A program made the translations under genes and the position numbers. The notes under the pieces were generated by a model that had not been told where the DNA came from, did not search any database, and worked only from the letters and a program-made list of their open reading frames with translations. 64,000 bases of DNA from Apostichopus japonicus (lineage: Eukaryota; Echinodermata; Holothuroidea; Aspidochirotida; Stichopodidae): positions 27,217,398 through 27,281,397 of the forward strand of contig NC_092577.1 in NCBI RefSeq assembly GCF_037975245.1. Direction: 5' to 3'. Of this stretch, positions 46,701-58,058 are shown piece after piece (positions within the stretch are counted from its first letter, which is position 1; the number at the start of each line of letters is the position of its first letter).

Positions 46701-49700
46701 ATTCCTAGTTAAGTCCAAGCATTGCTAAAATAAGACCCCCTCTCATCAATTTTCCTGAAAGAATGCTTACATCCTTCCAAATACAATATTCACTATTAAA
46801 TACAAAAAAAAACAAAAAAACTACCACACTTCCGGGTGGGGACTGATACAGCACTCCAAATAAAATACTCAATTTTCCTGAAATATGGCCACATCATCCC
46901 AAATACAATTTTTTCTAGTAATTTACAACAACAAAAAACTTCCAATCTCTGATCATTAGCATTTTGTTCATTCGGAAAAATTAAATCCTTTCCCATCCTG
47001 ATGACTGCCAAGGCTGATTGTTTACCAGACAAAGTGAAATAATACACAAAAAGGAAATTTGCTTGTTCTCTCGTTTATTTCATTGCTCATCTCTCTCTTT
47101 TTCTCTTTCTCTTTTACTCAGTCTTTACAAGTTGTGTTTTGTCTTATACTCATTTCTCACTCAACCTTTCTCTCTGAAGAACAGTTTACAACTGACCACT
47201 GTTTCTAAAAACACACTATTCAGTAACTCAATACAATACATGCTAATTTCACATAACAAAAACAGAATGGTTGGGCAAACAATAGATGGCATTTTGAAAG
47301 CATTTGCCTATTTTCATAACATAGCAGGTGCAAAATTGTTAAACTACTTTACTCTCTAGAACATTCTCCCCTTCCATGAGGTACTCTACCTCAAGTATAA
47401 AAAAACAAAACAAAATTAATACATTTTACTCATACATTAACCATCAAGAATCTTTCTTCATTACTGCAAATCTATGTACAGTAAGATATTTGTGGAGTAT
47501 TTATATCACATAATATTGAACTTATATATAACACTTTCTGTCTACATTCGACACAAACACATGGAAACACTTTTAAATTAAACATGTATGCTTATATGGT
47601 ATGTTCTTATACCAAAATTCACTGATACAAATGCAATAGATCTTGGATTGTGTACAGTCTGAAGGGAATTTATAACCGCTTCTAAGTAAAATTTACTTTA
47701 CCACAAAAACTTAACTTAATCTAGGATTTCCACACGACAAATCTTTGTAATGTTTCTCAAATAAACAACTCTAATCTAGGTATGCTTATAGCTTTAACAG
47801 GAGCCACCTTTGCTTTTGAAGCTACTAGCTGCACTCTGATTCCATTTACCCCCATGGTTGTTAAATAAACCACAGCTGCATATGCATCACTCGAAGCATC
47901 ACAAAACACATGCATTCTTTGGTCTGCGTTATCCTTTGGGCACAAGCATATTCCAATATCAATTTTGTCTAAATTAACTTAATTTTCCAACCACCTTCTG
48001 ATTTCAGATTCTAGACCCCCTACATTAGGATCATCCCAATCAAGTCCTTTTTCCCCAATTATTTTGCATTCAAATCTTAGCTACTACTATAATAGGCCCA
48101 ATAATTCCAAGAGGGTCAAACACTGATGATAGCTTGCTTAAAACAATTTGCTTGGTTAAGGTTTCAACATTACTAACCATTACTGGCTTCTTAAGTTGAA
48201 ATTTGTCTGACTCTGCATGCCAAGTCAATCCTAAGGCCTTGTTGACGGCAACCTCTGTCTAGTTTTATCAACTGACTTAGCCCTATGTTCCTTTGGAATC
48301 CCTTCTAAAAGCGTCTTTGAGTTTGATATCCATTTCATGGGTTTCATGCCCGCTTGGCCCCGTAGAGCAACCAACTGGGTATACAATTCTTATATCCTTT
48401 CCACCATTAACAATCTCACACCTCATAAGTCTCACAACCAGTCTTTTCCCTGTGAACTTATACGGTTTCATTTTGACGGAATGACAGATGAAGCATTCAT
48501 TCGGAAACATGTGGCGTTCCCTCCACTCTCTTGGACCCCTTGTATTGTCGGACCAGAGGGTGCGTTTCCTTGGCGGTTCGTTTTCATCTGCGTCATCATT
48601 CAGCTTGTTTACATCCATTTCTATATAAGTAAAATTAAAAGAAAAAATAGCTGTTAAATAATGTTTTGCAACAAGAAAGGTAAGTTTTAAATTTTGAGCA
48701 AGGATTATTTGCCTCCACAGTTTTTGTTACTTAAGATTCAAAGCATTTTGCCCCCAACTTTCACTCCCTAATCATTAGGATCATTCAATAATCAAAAAGG
48801 AAAATAATATTTAGAATTTAACTTTTATGTTTAAAAATTTGAAAGAAGAATAAATTGCCAATGTTCAGCAACATGCTCTAGCAAAATCTTTGAATTTCTT
48901 AAAGGCATTTAAAGTTACCTCGCAATCTTAACACAAGTTGACAGAAAAGGTTACATTTCCAAATTCAAAATTGCATATACCCTTGTAAATACTGTTTACC
49001 GTATGTGCCGTAACAAAAAAATATATGTATATATGTCTTCTTCCTATTGAGGGTCCATTCTCATAAGTCATAATGAACTAAGAAGTACATGCATACCATC
49101 AGTGTATCAGGACTACGTATATTGCTCATGTGGGAATGATGACAAGAAAATTACAACAAGAAAATTAAATTTTGCTGATAAAATATGCTCTATGTAGGCT
49201 ATATGCAGTAGGCTATATGCAGTGTTTTTGATCAAACCTGTAATTTGCTTTGTCAGCCTGGTGTAACCCACAAGTTGAGACATTTGAAAGAAATATGCTG
49301 GTCAATGGAGTTGTTTACATCACAGTCAAACTGTTTACTAATAGACCTTATACTGTGTGTGAGCATATCTTTTCTGGATTGAATTCGAAATGCCAGATTT
49401 GAATAAGGGTAAAATTTACATAGGCCTAGTACTAGTAGATATTATGCCTTGCACCAGCAAGATATTTCTATCGCTATATTACCTTTGCAAAGTGGTTATA
49501 TTGTGTACGTTAAAATTCGCCAAGTTAAGTCAAATTGGCTGAGCTCTACGCCGAACATACATTTCTTTTCCAAGTGGGCAATTTGGAAAAACAGTGGTAG
49601 GGCCTAGCCACCTAGGCCTAACTAAAATTAAGGGGCTGGTTGGGAAAAAAATGGATCAATACAGAATCTTACATATTTTTGACTAGTACATACCTGCAGC

Positions 49701-52700
49701 ATGTTTTTCAGCGAGTTTTGCCTGCCTTTTGACTTTACTTATGTCGCAAAACCGTTTGTAACATTCAACGTGGTATCACCATATGTCTCGAAGTAGTAAA
49801 ACTTCCCCAACACATTATGAAATTGTTAACGTTAGGCCGATCGCGGAATTTCTGGCTATTTCTGCCTCCTTGCAATCAAATTGTGTCCACTCCAAGGCAA
49901 ATTTCTTAAATCTCTCTTATGAATTACTTGTCAGTTCAATAAATTTTGATTTAGAGCAATCTTTAACGTGTATAATACAGTTTTCTCGAAGCGACTTTCG
50001 TGTAACACCGCCACTACTGAGCGCGGCCATTTTTGTTTTCGGAACAATTGTTCTGTCAATATTAACAAACGTTGTGATTGGTTGATTCGCCGAAATTTCG
50101 TGTATGCCTCAAGAATGTCCCTCGTACGACATTTCTGATTGGTAGAAAATAGCCTCGTACAATAACGCAAAAGGACCCGATTTCTGTTAGATTTTTACCG
50201 ATTTTTAAGCATATATACCAGCATCGCAAGTGGGGACAACTGAATATCCATTCAGAATAATATTTTCATATTTATCATTCACATATTATCCCCTCCCTCT
50301 TTGAGTTGCACGGAATGAAACGAAATCAAGGGATGTACCACGGCCTATAGAGTTTGATGTTTGCGTGTGTTGCATACAGATTTATCATTGGTTTGCCAAA
50401 GATGGAGAAAATTCTGTCGCAAACTTCCTGTTCTAACGTCCATTTGTTGGGATCTATATGTCCCCTGGACAAGGCGTCTGCCCTCACGTTGAGTTTGCCC
50501 GCAATGTGGGAAACTCATAGCTAAGCGGCATAACTGGGCAGGTCCAAGCTATTTGAACTGTGACGTACGGGACATTTCAGAGACTTAAATTTGTCTAAAA
50601 GTTATATTAAATCTATTTTCCAGAAACTTTTTCAGGTTTTCATATTTGTTATTGCTGCTACTTTATTACAAACGCATGAAGATTTCCTACACTTGCTTTA
50701 ATTAGGTCCCATCTTAATTAATGTACAGTGTGACGTACGGGACCAGAGAATTTTGTGTTTTTTTACTTAAGAGCAAAGTTGAAACCGCTCTGAAATTAGG
50801 AGGGCAGTGATCAAGCTGTTATAACTAGTGAATAGCCTAACCTTCCAAGGGCTAAGCTGTAACATATTAGAAAAAAATATGAAGCCATTCCAGTACAGTT
50901 GTTACACAAATGAAAATTGTCCTGTGACGTACAGGATATGTGACGTACGGGACAATTTGTCCATATACAAATTGACTATGAAAACTCATATTTTTATTCC
51001 TGAATATACCATAACAAGCTGATTTCTACATAAAAACATTAATTTGGATATGCCAGAACAATGTCATTGGTAATTTCATGCCATATTTCCTTCTTTCTGG
51101 GATACGGAAAAGAGCAGTCACTGTACTTGTGAGATCATTCCTCATAAAACATGGAATATCTACTCTACACATACATCAAGTAATCATAACATCAATTCTA
51201 GCTTTTTTAGACCACAAATGATTCAAGATGCAAAGTTTGGTGCAAAACTGTTTTGGTATGTACAGTATACTGTACAACACTGCACCATACTCCCCACTAA
51301 TGACCCTGAAGTTGAAATATGATCCATCCCATTCAAAATATACCAAAATGTCCACAGTAATGCCACGTAATGTCCATCTATGAAACTAGTACAACAAAGA
51401 AAACTCTATAGACCTAATACTGGTTACCAGACCAAATAGTTAGAACATCAATTCTTGCTTTGTTAGACCACAAATGATTCAAGATGCAAAGTTTTGGTGC
51501 AAAACTGTTTAAAAATTGGTATACTGTATACTGTAAAACACTGTATCATACTCCCCACTAATGACCCTGAAGTTGAAATATGATTCATCCCATTCAAAAA
51601 TCAAAATACCTGTATACCAAAATGTCCACAGTAATGCCATGTAATGTCCATCTATGAAACTACATAGTACAACAAAGAAAGCTCTATAGACCTAATACTG
51701 GTTATTGAACAAACTCATGAGTGATTGTCCTATGCAAAATTGGGCGAGCGAAGTTCAGGAAACAAGAACATACTGTAGTTGCACATTATCATAGTCACAC
51801 TTCACAATAGGCCTACGAAATTTTGAAATGCAAACTCAACATTCTTGAAGTCGTCCTCATTCAATGTCAATGTTGAATAGCATTGTAGATGATTCTGTAT
51901 CCCCCACACGCACAATTGACTTCCCAATAGTCAAACAACACCTGGGCTGTTGGTGGTCATCAGTCAATAGTTTATTTGGTGCCATGATGTGCTCTTCAGG
52001 CATGCAGGGATTATAAGTTGCAGCTACTGTACCAGCTTTCAACAAAATAAACTTGTAAGCATTGGAAGGTTTCCAGTAGAGGTCCCCATTGGAGCCCATG
52101 TATGTTTATTATGTATAAATACAGGGTTTCCACCACACTATGTCCCGTACGTCACATTTTGTCCCGTACGTCACATTTTTAAATTTGATAATTAGATTTG
52201 CAGTGAATATTATTTCAATTTTTTGGGGATGGATATTGTTGAGCGATGTTCTTAATTAGAACTTTATAGAATATCACAAAAAAAAAAATTGTTCCTCCAT
52301 ATCAAAACTTGAAAAAAGTGCTGAAAATTGTGACGTACGGGACATCAGTATTTGGACACTAGCTAATTAGCATATTTAATTGATGAACCCCCAAACATAA
52401 TATGTCAAAATTATTGGAAGGAACGGTGTATCATGTCCCACATAACTTATATTCAATAAGTTCATAATGCTGGCAGCGAAATAGGATTCCAAATGTCCCG
52501 TACGTCACACTGCAATTTGAATTTATGCAAATTTGCTGGCTGTAATTGTTTGAATAGGCAAAAATATTCAAAAAAATTATGAAAATCTGAAACTTCAATA
52601 ATTCAGCTTTAACATGACACCACATTTTGGGTGTTTCAGTAAAGTTTGAAATTTGGCTTCTAGGGATACAATAGCTTGGACCTGCCCATCTTCTCTGAGT

Positions 52701-54970
52701 GGGTGACCCCCCTGTCGGTTGATGTAGGACACCACTGTGGTGTTGTCTGTAAATATCGTGCCCTGTACGTGTTCGTTGAAGGTCTCCAGGGCTCTCTTGA
52801 CTGCCATCATCTCCAGAATGTTGATGTGGGACAGTGGAGTGTTTTCTCTGTTGGGAACCACGTCCCCCAGGCCGTGCGGTTGCAATGCCTCTGATGTTGT
52901 GAGCTCAAGCCCTTCCAGGCTCAGACGTTAAGGACCAAGTCAAGATGAATAAAGACGTCGTCAATCCCCACAGCGCCTCTTTTCTGTGAAGGTACCACTT
53001 CAGTGCTCTGACAGGACAACAACTCTTGTCCTCTGGAGCTGACGAGAGGTTCTTAATCTGAGGGATGAAGATGTCCCCCGGCAGTTGAGCAGGAAGTTGA
53101 GTACTTGATTCTTGGCCAGGAAGGACGGATCAGGGACCATCCTCACCTCATGGTTCTCAAACCTAATGTGGTTAAGTTTGGTGGAGAGGCAACATCTCCT
53201 CCAAGCTGACACCAATGTGACAAGGAGTAGCGTTACCCAATCAATTTTATTCAAAGTTGAACAAACCTTTTCCTTTCCCGAACCACTATAGGCAAGTCGG
53301 CTCAACCCCGGCCAGATCCGGCCCCTTTCCCATTACAGTATGTAAAATGGCTACTGTTGACGATGTATGAACATTGCACAAGAAATGACTGAAGCATGTG
53401 GTCTTAAGGGACCACGAAAAAGTTTGCAACAAAGAAATGACTGTGTTATGCACATTTGACTTTAAAGCAATGCAGAGAGAACAAACATACTAAATCCTTG
53501 TCAGTATCAGAGATGTTAGATTCTCACAAAATTCATAAACTTTCTCAACTCATAACATTTTGTAATCAATACAATGATTCAGATCTGACTGATAATGTTA
53601 GATACAATTCAAGTACAACTTCTACCATGATTGCTCTTTGTCGAATGTGTTGGCAACAAGGCCTAACTTAATTATATTTGAGTGCACACATGTGATAGCC
53701 TATAGCAAAAAATTCACCATTTTCGACAGAGGGGAAAGAACCTTACAAGTGATTGTTGTTAAACAATGTACTTTGTGTTCAGTGAGCACTACAAATGCAA
53801 GAACTTTTTCAGACGATGGGTAAGGGACTATTTAGCCAATCAGACCACAGGAAATACAGAAAAGCATCATTAAATTTTTTTAGCATGTAAATCTCTGTAA
53901 TGGAAATGTTGCTAACTCTGTACCTTACAGTTGATTGTTATGATCTGTAGGATTGGAAGAAATTTTGGTTCTTTAGAGAAGTTCTGGGTTTTTAAAAGAA
54001 AGAAAGATGTTCATTCAAAAATGTACTATTTTGTTATGTTTATGCATAGACCTACTTGTGAGTGTTTGTACTAGATCATAGATGGGTTTGTTCTCAAAAA
54101 AAAGTTTGCATCCTCCCGGACCGCAAGCAATTTAAAGATTTTGTGTCCCTGGCTGAAAAACATTGTGTCCTGAACCCAGAATCCTGCGTTCGTAACAATG
54201 CTGGATTGCCTACAAAAGTGTTAAGTAAATAGGTAGACCTGTACCAACTTCTTAACCTTTTAGCATAACAAAACATGAAAGCTGTTTGATCTGTACATGT
54301 TCCAAAATATTTCCTTCATTCAGGTTCATGAGCTCCTCAAGAATACAGAAGAGCACCACACCAGTTCTCCACTTCCTAAGGGATTTCTTTTCCAGCAAAT
54401 TAGGTCAAAAATAGTTGCAACATTACATTATTAAAATGTCATTTTTGCTGACCACAAGAGAGACAGAGAGTAAGATATTGAAATTACAATATGCTCAGCT
54501 CTTATCATCCTTAACAAGAGGTCACAAAAATATGTAAATATAGTTCATAATTGAAAGTAGCTTTATATCAGAGTTGAATGAAACTGGTTTGGATTGTCAA
54601 GCCAGCCACTAATGCATAAGCTGTAGTACAAACAGAGGCACACAGCAGTTGTGTATTCACCTGTACAGTGTTAATATGCTTGAACATTATGTGAATATTA
54701 GGTTTTAATTTCCTACTACATGACAAGTAGCCACTCTGGTTACAGTATATACTTAAGATACAGCTGGACAATTAAAAGAGGAATACATGATGTTTACTGT
54801 ACCTTCTGCTTGAAGAAACACTCTTCCAATCTCTCCATATTTTGCTAACATCTGTCTGACTCGTGAGGGTGTCATTTTCTCAGGAACTCTACCCAAGTAC
54901 AGGACACCATATTTGTATTTCTTGGTGACTTCTGAGGTTGACTTGACCAAAGTTTCAGCGCCTTCATTCA
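43753..54970 (-). CDS. ABT1: ABT1/Esf2-like ribosome-assembly protein, last two exons (first exon unresolved)
   Basis: Two minus-strand exons are secure: 54803-54970 and 43753-44243 (stop TGA). They join in phase 1 across a 10.6-kb intron to read [21 protein letters not shown]. The first carries the start of the RRM-like fold ([38 protein letters not shown]). The second continues with [48 protein letters not shown] and a basic tail [11 protein letters not shown]. This is the Esf2/ABT1 family: nucleolar RNA-binding factors for small-subunit (18S) rRNA processing; the mammalian member was also described as a basal transcription co-activator. The 54970 exon starts in phase 1 without an in-frame ATG, so a first exon lies upstream. 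One candidate donor is at 58005-58007 but does not join in frame. Human ABT1 is about 270 residues; 219 are seen here. Confidence 0.93.
44265..44560 (-). repeat. Hammerhead-type dispersed repeat (copy B)
   Basis: The plus strand reads GTGTAAAAGTAAGTTGGCCT, GACGTTTTTGATCCTAGCAG, GATCTTCTT, then a purine-rich body (AATGAGCATGGTGAACAC, AGACAAGGGATGGGGAGAAG) parallel to copy A. On the minus strand stem II (GATCC-TGCTA-GGATC) and ACGTC are intact, but the CUGANGA box is TTTAAGA and GAAA is AAAA, so it should not cleave. It ends about 20 bases upstream of the ABT1 last-exon acceptor. Confidence 0.6.
44600..47750. other. ABT1 intron, AT-rich, low-copy internal repeats
   Basis: No exon recognised. 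46240-46350 is a run of TTAATTAA/TTAGTTAAT phrases. Between 46500 and 47000 a block of roughly 190-200 bases with CTGAAA(G)AATGCTTACATCC, CCAAATACAAT, TTTTGTTCATTC and CCTGATGACT repeats about twice in diverged form. 46796-47047 is open on the minus strand for 83 codons but resembles nothing known. Confidence 0.4.
47757..48257 (-). pseudogene. Broken BEL/Pao retrotransposon pol fragment
   Basis: The minus strand encodes [33 protein letters not shown], then, after stops and frame changes, [19 protein letters not shown] and [14 protein letters not shown]. These are the reverse transcriptase-RNase H linker and RNase H motifs of BEL/Pao LTR retrotransposons. Internal stops (after VVAK and after RRWLEN) and a frameshift make it non-functional. 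No LTRs were found. It lies within the large ABT1 intron in the ABT1 orientation. Confidence 0.85.
48283..48618 (-). CDS. Unidentified 111-residue Cys-containing open frame
   Basis: An ATG-to-stop frame of 111 codons starts [19 protein letters not shown] and contains [20 protein letters not shown] and a later Cys pair, with a mostly charged composition. A good acceptor-like tract (T-rich, then TTATATAG) directly precedes the ATG. It ends 26 bases from the BEL/Pao fragment, same strand. It could be an element-derived N-terminal zinc-binding module or an unrelated exon. I do not recognise the family, and expression is unknown. Confidence 0.35.
   Translation of the reverse strand: MDVNKLNDDADENEPPRKRTLWSDNTRGPREWRERHMFPNECFICHSVKMKPYKFTGKRLVVRLMRCEIVNGGKDIRIVYPVGCSTGPSGHETHEMDIKLKDAFRRDSKGT
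50290..50534 (-). pseudogene. DIRS retrotransposon RNase H C-terminal part
   Basis: The minus strand reads QLCRLAM, then after a frame change [40 protein letters not shown] and [30 protein letters not shown] is the end of the DIRS RNase H domain. It continues the RNase H at 52690-52895 but is separated from it by a 2.15-kb insertion. Confidence 0.85.
50535..52688. mobile_element. 2.15-kb insertion with 19-bp inverted ends and a repeated 15-bp motif
   Basis: TGGGCAGGTCCAAGCTATT at 50535 is inverted at 52670-52688, and the flanks on both sides are halves of one DIRS RNase H domain, so the segment was inserted there. It holds eight copies of TGTGACGTACGGGAC: forward at 50559, 50729, 50923 (one change), 50939 and 52329; reverse at 52142, 52161 and 52495. 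Such subterminal, oppositely oriented motifs are typical of transposase-binding sites. No target duplication or transposase was found. The open frames inside (for example 50828-51022, 51857-52099) are short and unrecognised. Confidence 0.6.
51177..51720. repeat. Tandem duplication of about 250 bp inside the insertion
   Basis: ACATCAATTCTAGCTT, AGACCACAAATGATTCAAGA, TACTCCCCACTAATGACCCT, GAAGTTGAAATATGAT and GTCCATCTATGAAACTA occur in order twice, starting near 51188 and 51436. Copies differ by a few percent and small indels. Confidence 0.88.
52690..53310 (-). pseudogene. DIRS tyrosine recombinase and RNase H pieces
   Basis: From high to low coordinate on the minus strand: [29 protein letters not shown], then after a frame change [16 protein letters not shown] and [10 protein letters not shown], which fit the DIRS-type tyrosine recombinase (conserved Arg, and the H-x-x-R box). 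Directly after comes [18 protein letters not shown] and [17 protein letters not shown], the RNase H domain. Several frame changes show it is dead. In DIRS elements reverse transcriptase/RNase H normally precedes the recombinase, so the order is odd. No reverse transcriptase motif was seen. Confidence 0.75.
53895..54215 (+). repeat. Dispersed repeat, same family as 5.3 kb
   Basis: It runs GTTGCTAACTCTGTACC, TTCATTCAAAAATG, GCATAGACCTACTTGTGAG, GGGTTTGTTCTC, GTGTCCCTGGCT, then GTAACAATGCTGG, parallel to 5330-5650. It lies in the ABT1 intron about 600 bases below the 54803-54970 exon. Confidence 0.6.
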
Positions 54971-55159
54971 CTAAAACAAAGTACAAAATTACAATGAGTC
55001 ACAGTTTTTTGGTTGGAATCACTTGTAATCAGTTTCTTTAAAAGAGTATTGCATATAAAAACTGAAACCTTAAACATATATATATACTGTATGCTTAATC
55101 ATTACTGTAGTTTCCCTTCTCCTTGGCAACACTTAAAATGCCTGACTGATTTACAGTTT

Positions 55160-55300
55160 GTGTAAAAGTAAGTTGGCCTGATGTTTCGATCCTAGCAGGA
55201 TCTCAGAAGAAGATCCTGCTAGGATCAAAACGTCAGGCCAACTTACTTTTACACATTCTCACAGGCTCTCTAGTGGTTAAGCAGTTTGCTAACAGTTTTA
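55160..55300. repeat. Head-to-head hammerhead-type repeat hairpin (copy C)
   Basis: 55160-55203 (GTGTAAAAGTAAGTTGGCCT ... CCTAGCAGGATCT) is inverted at 55207-55254, an almost perfect 44-base palindrome with a 3-base centre. It joins two fragments of the copy A/B repeat. The right half keeps AGAAGATCCTGCTAGGATC and ACGTC, but the boxes read CAGAAGA and CAAA. After it, AGTGGTTAAGCAGTTTGC and TAACAGTTTTA match the end of copy A. Confidence 0.75.
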
Positions 55301-55739
55301 TTTTATTTCCATTTACAGATTGTAATACAATGCACATTATTGTAGGTGTGACATAACACAGCCTTAGGACCATTGACAACAATTATTGTTTAAAGTTACA
55401 TCTTGGCTTTGACAATGGATTACAGAGGATGGGACAGGAAGTTACTCTGTCCACATATTGTAAGGCTTATTTTTGATAGTTCCAGACTGTATTAAGTTTG
55501 TAACGGTAAGCCGGGCCGTACACTATTAACATTAAACCGAGCGTAAACAGGAAAGTCTTCATAAATAATCTTCAAAAGCTGATATTTGATAAGTTCCATT
55601 TTGTAATATAACAATAACTTGGGATGATTAAAATACACAAGCATAAATGCAGATTATAAATATAAATTACAGAGCCCTCTGTTATACGTCTGCAGGCTTC
55701 GGGAGATCAACTTTAACTCCCAGATACGTCTTTAGGAGA

Positions 55740-56060
55740 CACTTAAACCCCGATTCTAAAATAACAAATTACGACGCAATGCACAGGGGCGTGCAGGGCA
55801 CACGCTCTGCCCTTGAACCTGATTGGTCCAAACTTATAGCTAATCCCTCACCCCATTCTTGATTGGTTGAGTACCAACCCAGTATGCAGATGAGCACATG
55901 CAAATGAGCACTCAACCAATTTGAACCAGTTTTGCTGTCTTGCAGCCCCACAAACCGAATCATTCAAAACATCTGTACACGCTTCTAACAGCGCGTGATT
56001 CATAGCCCGCCACACCACAGAGCAAACCACCAAAACGTGACCATATGTGTGACGTCATAA
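55740..56060. promoter_or_regulatory. Cluster of CCAAT, octamer and CRE-like motifs
   Basis: The stretch contains GATTGGTCC (55821), GATTGGTTGAG (55860) and CAACCAAT (55913), i.e. CCAAT boxes on both strands; ATGCAAAT, an octamer (about 55900); and TGACGTCA (about 56050), a palindromic CRE. It lies upstream of the first visible ABT1 exon and could be an internal promoter or part of a repeat. Function is inference from motif content alone. Confidence 0.3.
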
Positions 56061-56938
56061 TAACAACAAGTAAACATTATGTTAAACAAACTAGAATACG
56101 CTTCAAAATATTTACCTTCCTAGTTAACAGATGTTAAGCTACTGTATTAATTAAGAAGTGACCACACTATGATACCATTGGCAATGACATCATACCACAG
56201 GTTACTTTATTGGAGAGATCTGATGTTAGGTGCACATGCAGACAGATGTAGGGCTTCTGTTGTAGAGAGTTACTTTGGAGGTCAAAGCTGTGTAAGTGAT
56301 CTACTGGTACTTAAGAGGTTGGAAAAGTATGTTGTTATGTTTATGGTTTGTGAATAGAAACTGTTAGTCATCTTTCTGGGAAGTGTGATGTGGGAGGACT
56401 TCTTGTCTGTGCTGCTAGCTAAGAGTTTGTAAAGGTGAACCTAGGGTAAGGGGAAGGTGAAGATATTGGTTAAATGCTCTCTGTTATACATACATACCAA
56501 GAACGAACTTTAACCATGTATAGTTTATCAGTTATTGTGTTTACAAGCCAAGGAGTCACACACACCACTGTACAGACACTTGCCATCCCCATCACTTTTG
56601 ATATCCTCCTGCATCAAAGTTCAAACAAGTATCTGAAGCAACTTCAACTGTGTATTTCTAAACAAGACTGCAGAAGCGCAAAAAAATGCTAACAAGCAGG
56701 TAGCTGCTGACAAAAGTTTTTTTTTGTCAAATAGCCTAGGCCTATACTTGTAAAAAGTGTACGCACTTGTAACAATGATAGCCCATGGTTATCTGAGGAT
56801 GATTTCTTTTTAATATATGGCCTAAAGTTCTCCTAGGCCACTTATTTTGTTTGCCGGAAATTTAGGGTAACTTCAGCCTCATGTCAGTCAGACTCCTACT
56901 TCCTATGCCAACCAGTGGCAGAAATGGGTAGTTTGTAA

Positions 56939-57343
56939 AGGCCCGGTCACACTATACCGATTTTTTATCGGAATACTACCCGATTTTCCCTGAGGAATCG
57001 AAACAGCCAGTTTTTCATTCGTGTCTTCTAGCCACAGTGATAAAGGACCTGATTTGCTATCTGTTGAGCCATTCCGATGTGGAATAGCCCTCTCCTAACT
57101 TTTGACATTGACTCTGTTTCCTTTTATCGGATAGCTATCCGATTACTCTTCCGATTTTTATCGTTTTTCGATGTGACGTCACTTCAGAATGTAGTCCGTT
57201 CCAGAACCCCTCAGATTTGGAGTAGGTATTCGAATATTCCACTGCATTCATTACATTCACTACCACAAACCTCACTCTTCGGCCTACAATCGGAAAAATC
57301 GGACCGTATTCCGATATAATATCGCTGTAGTGTGACCGGGCCT
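56939..57343. mobile_element. Harbinger-like MITE with TAA target duplication
   Basis: AGGCCCGGTCACACTATACC at the left end is mirrored by GTAGTGTGACCGGGCCT at the right end. TAA stands outside both ends (56936-56938 and 57344-57346). Inside are many CCGATTTTTATCGG-type palindromes. The 405-bp element has no transposase. It lies between ABT1 and the MBOAT gene, about 700 bases before the latter's ATG. Confidence 0.85.
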
Positions 57344-57499
57344 TAATGGTACCTAACAAGTAACACAACAACCAGCCTAGGCCTCATCGAACAGTACCAT
57401 GCCAATAGAAAGTTTTACAAGGATGGTGCACTTACACTTAAACACTAAGGCTGAAGTAAGGACTAGGCCTGAAAACTGAGATTAACACTGGGAACAGCA

Positions 57500-58058
57500 T
57501 ACTCACTTGTGTAATTATCAATTTAATTTTCAGCTGATGACAATTGACATAGTTGAGTTTGACGTTAATACGTTTCCAATCACAGGGCGAGAAAAATGAT
57601 CATATAAATATTACTGTACACTGTAACGTTGGCACTGACTTTCTGTAAAATTGTGGTTATTTGACCTCTGCTATTTCTTGCACTGAAAATGCACTAGTCT
57701 GATCGCAGGAACCCGGGAACAACTACAATTCTATGGTTTTTGTACTACGTATTGCTCGGACAACGTAGCATTAATAGCACGTGCGAATTATAAAGTAGTC
57801 GACGAGACAAAACAAACGAGCACATGTGCTGTGTTGGTTGTTTGGAACTTCGACGTAAGAAATAGGCCTAACCTAACAAGTTACATAGAGTGATATTATT
57901 ACGTAACAACAACGAGGCGAATTTGGCAAATCTAATGTGGTGATGCAATGATGTTAGGTCTGTTGGTAGAGCTCCCTCCACCTGACTAACGCCAGATTAT
58001 ACTTACTGTAATTGTTTCTCCCTCATCTTTTTATGGTCGGTTAAACCCATGAAACAAA
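57500..58058. promoter_or_regulatory. Probable MBOAT promoter/5' region, possibly shared with ABT1
   Basis: This segment precedes the MBOAT start codon and is free of recognised repeats, with more CpG (CGACGTAAG, CGACGAGAC, GTCGACG) than its surroundings. On the minus strand a strong donor (CA-GTAAGTAT at 58005-58007) follows a short open frame, which suggests a transcript leaving leftward that would overlap the MBOAT 5' UTR. Shared use by ABT1 is inference; TATA or initiator elements are not evident. Confidence 0.35.

Noticed and set aside
54753-54986. ABT1 exon read as an ATG-initiated small protein (MYFVLVNEG...)
   Set aside because: The ATG lies upstream of a clear acceptor (TTGTTTTAG), so it is intronic; the real exon starts at 54970 and ends at the donor after 54803.
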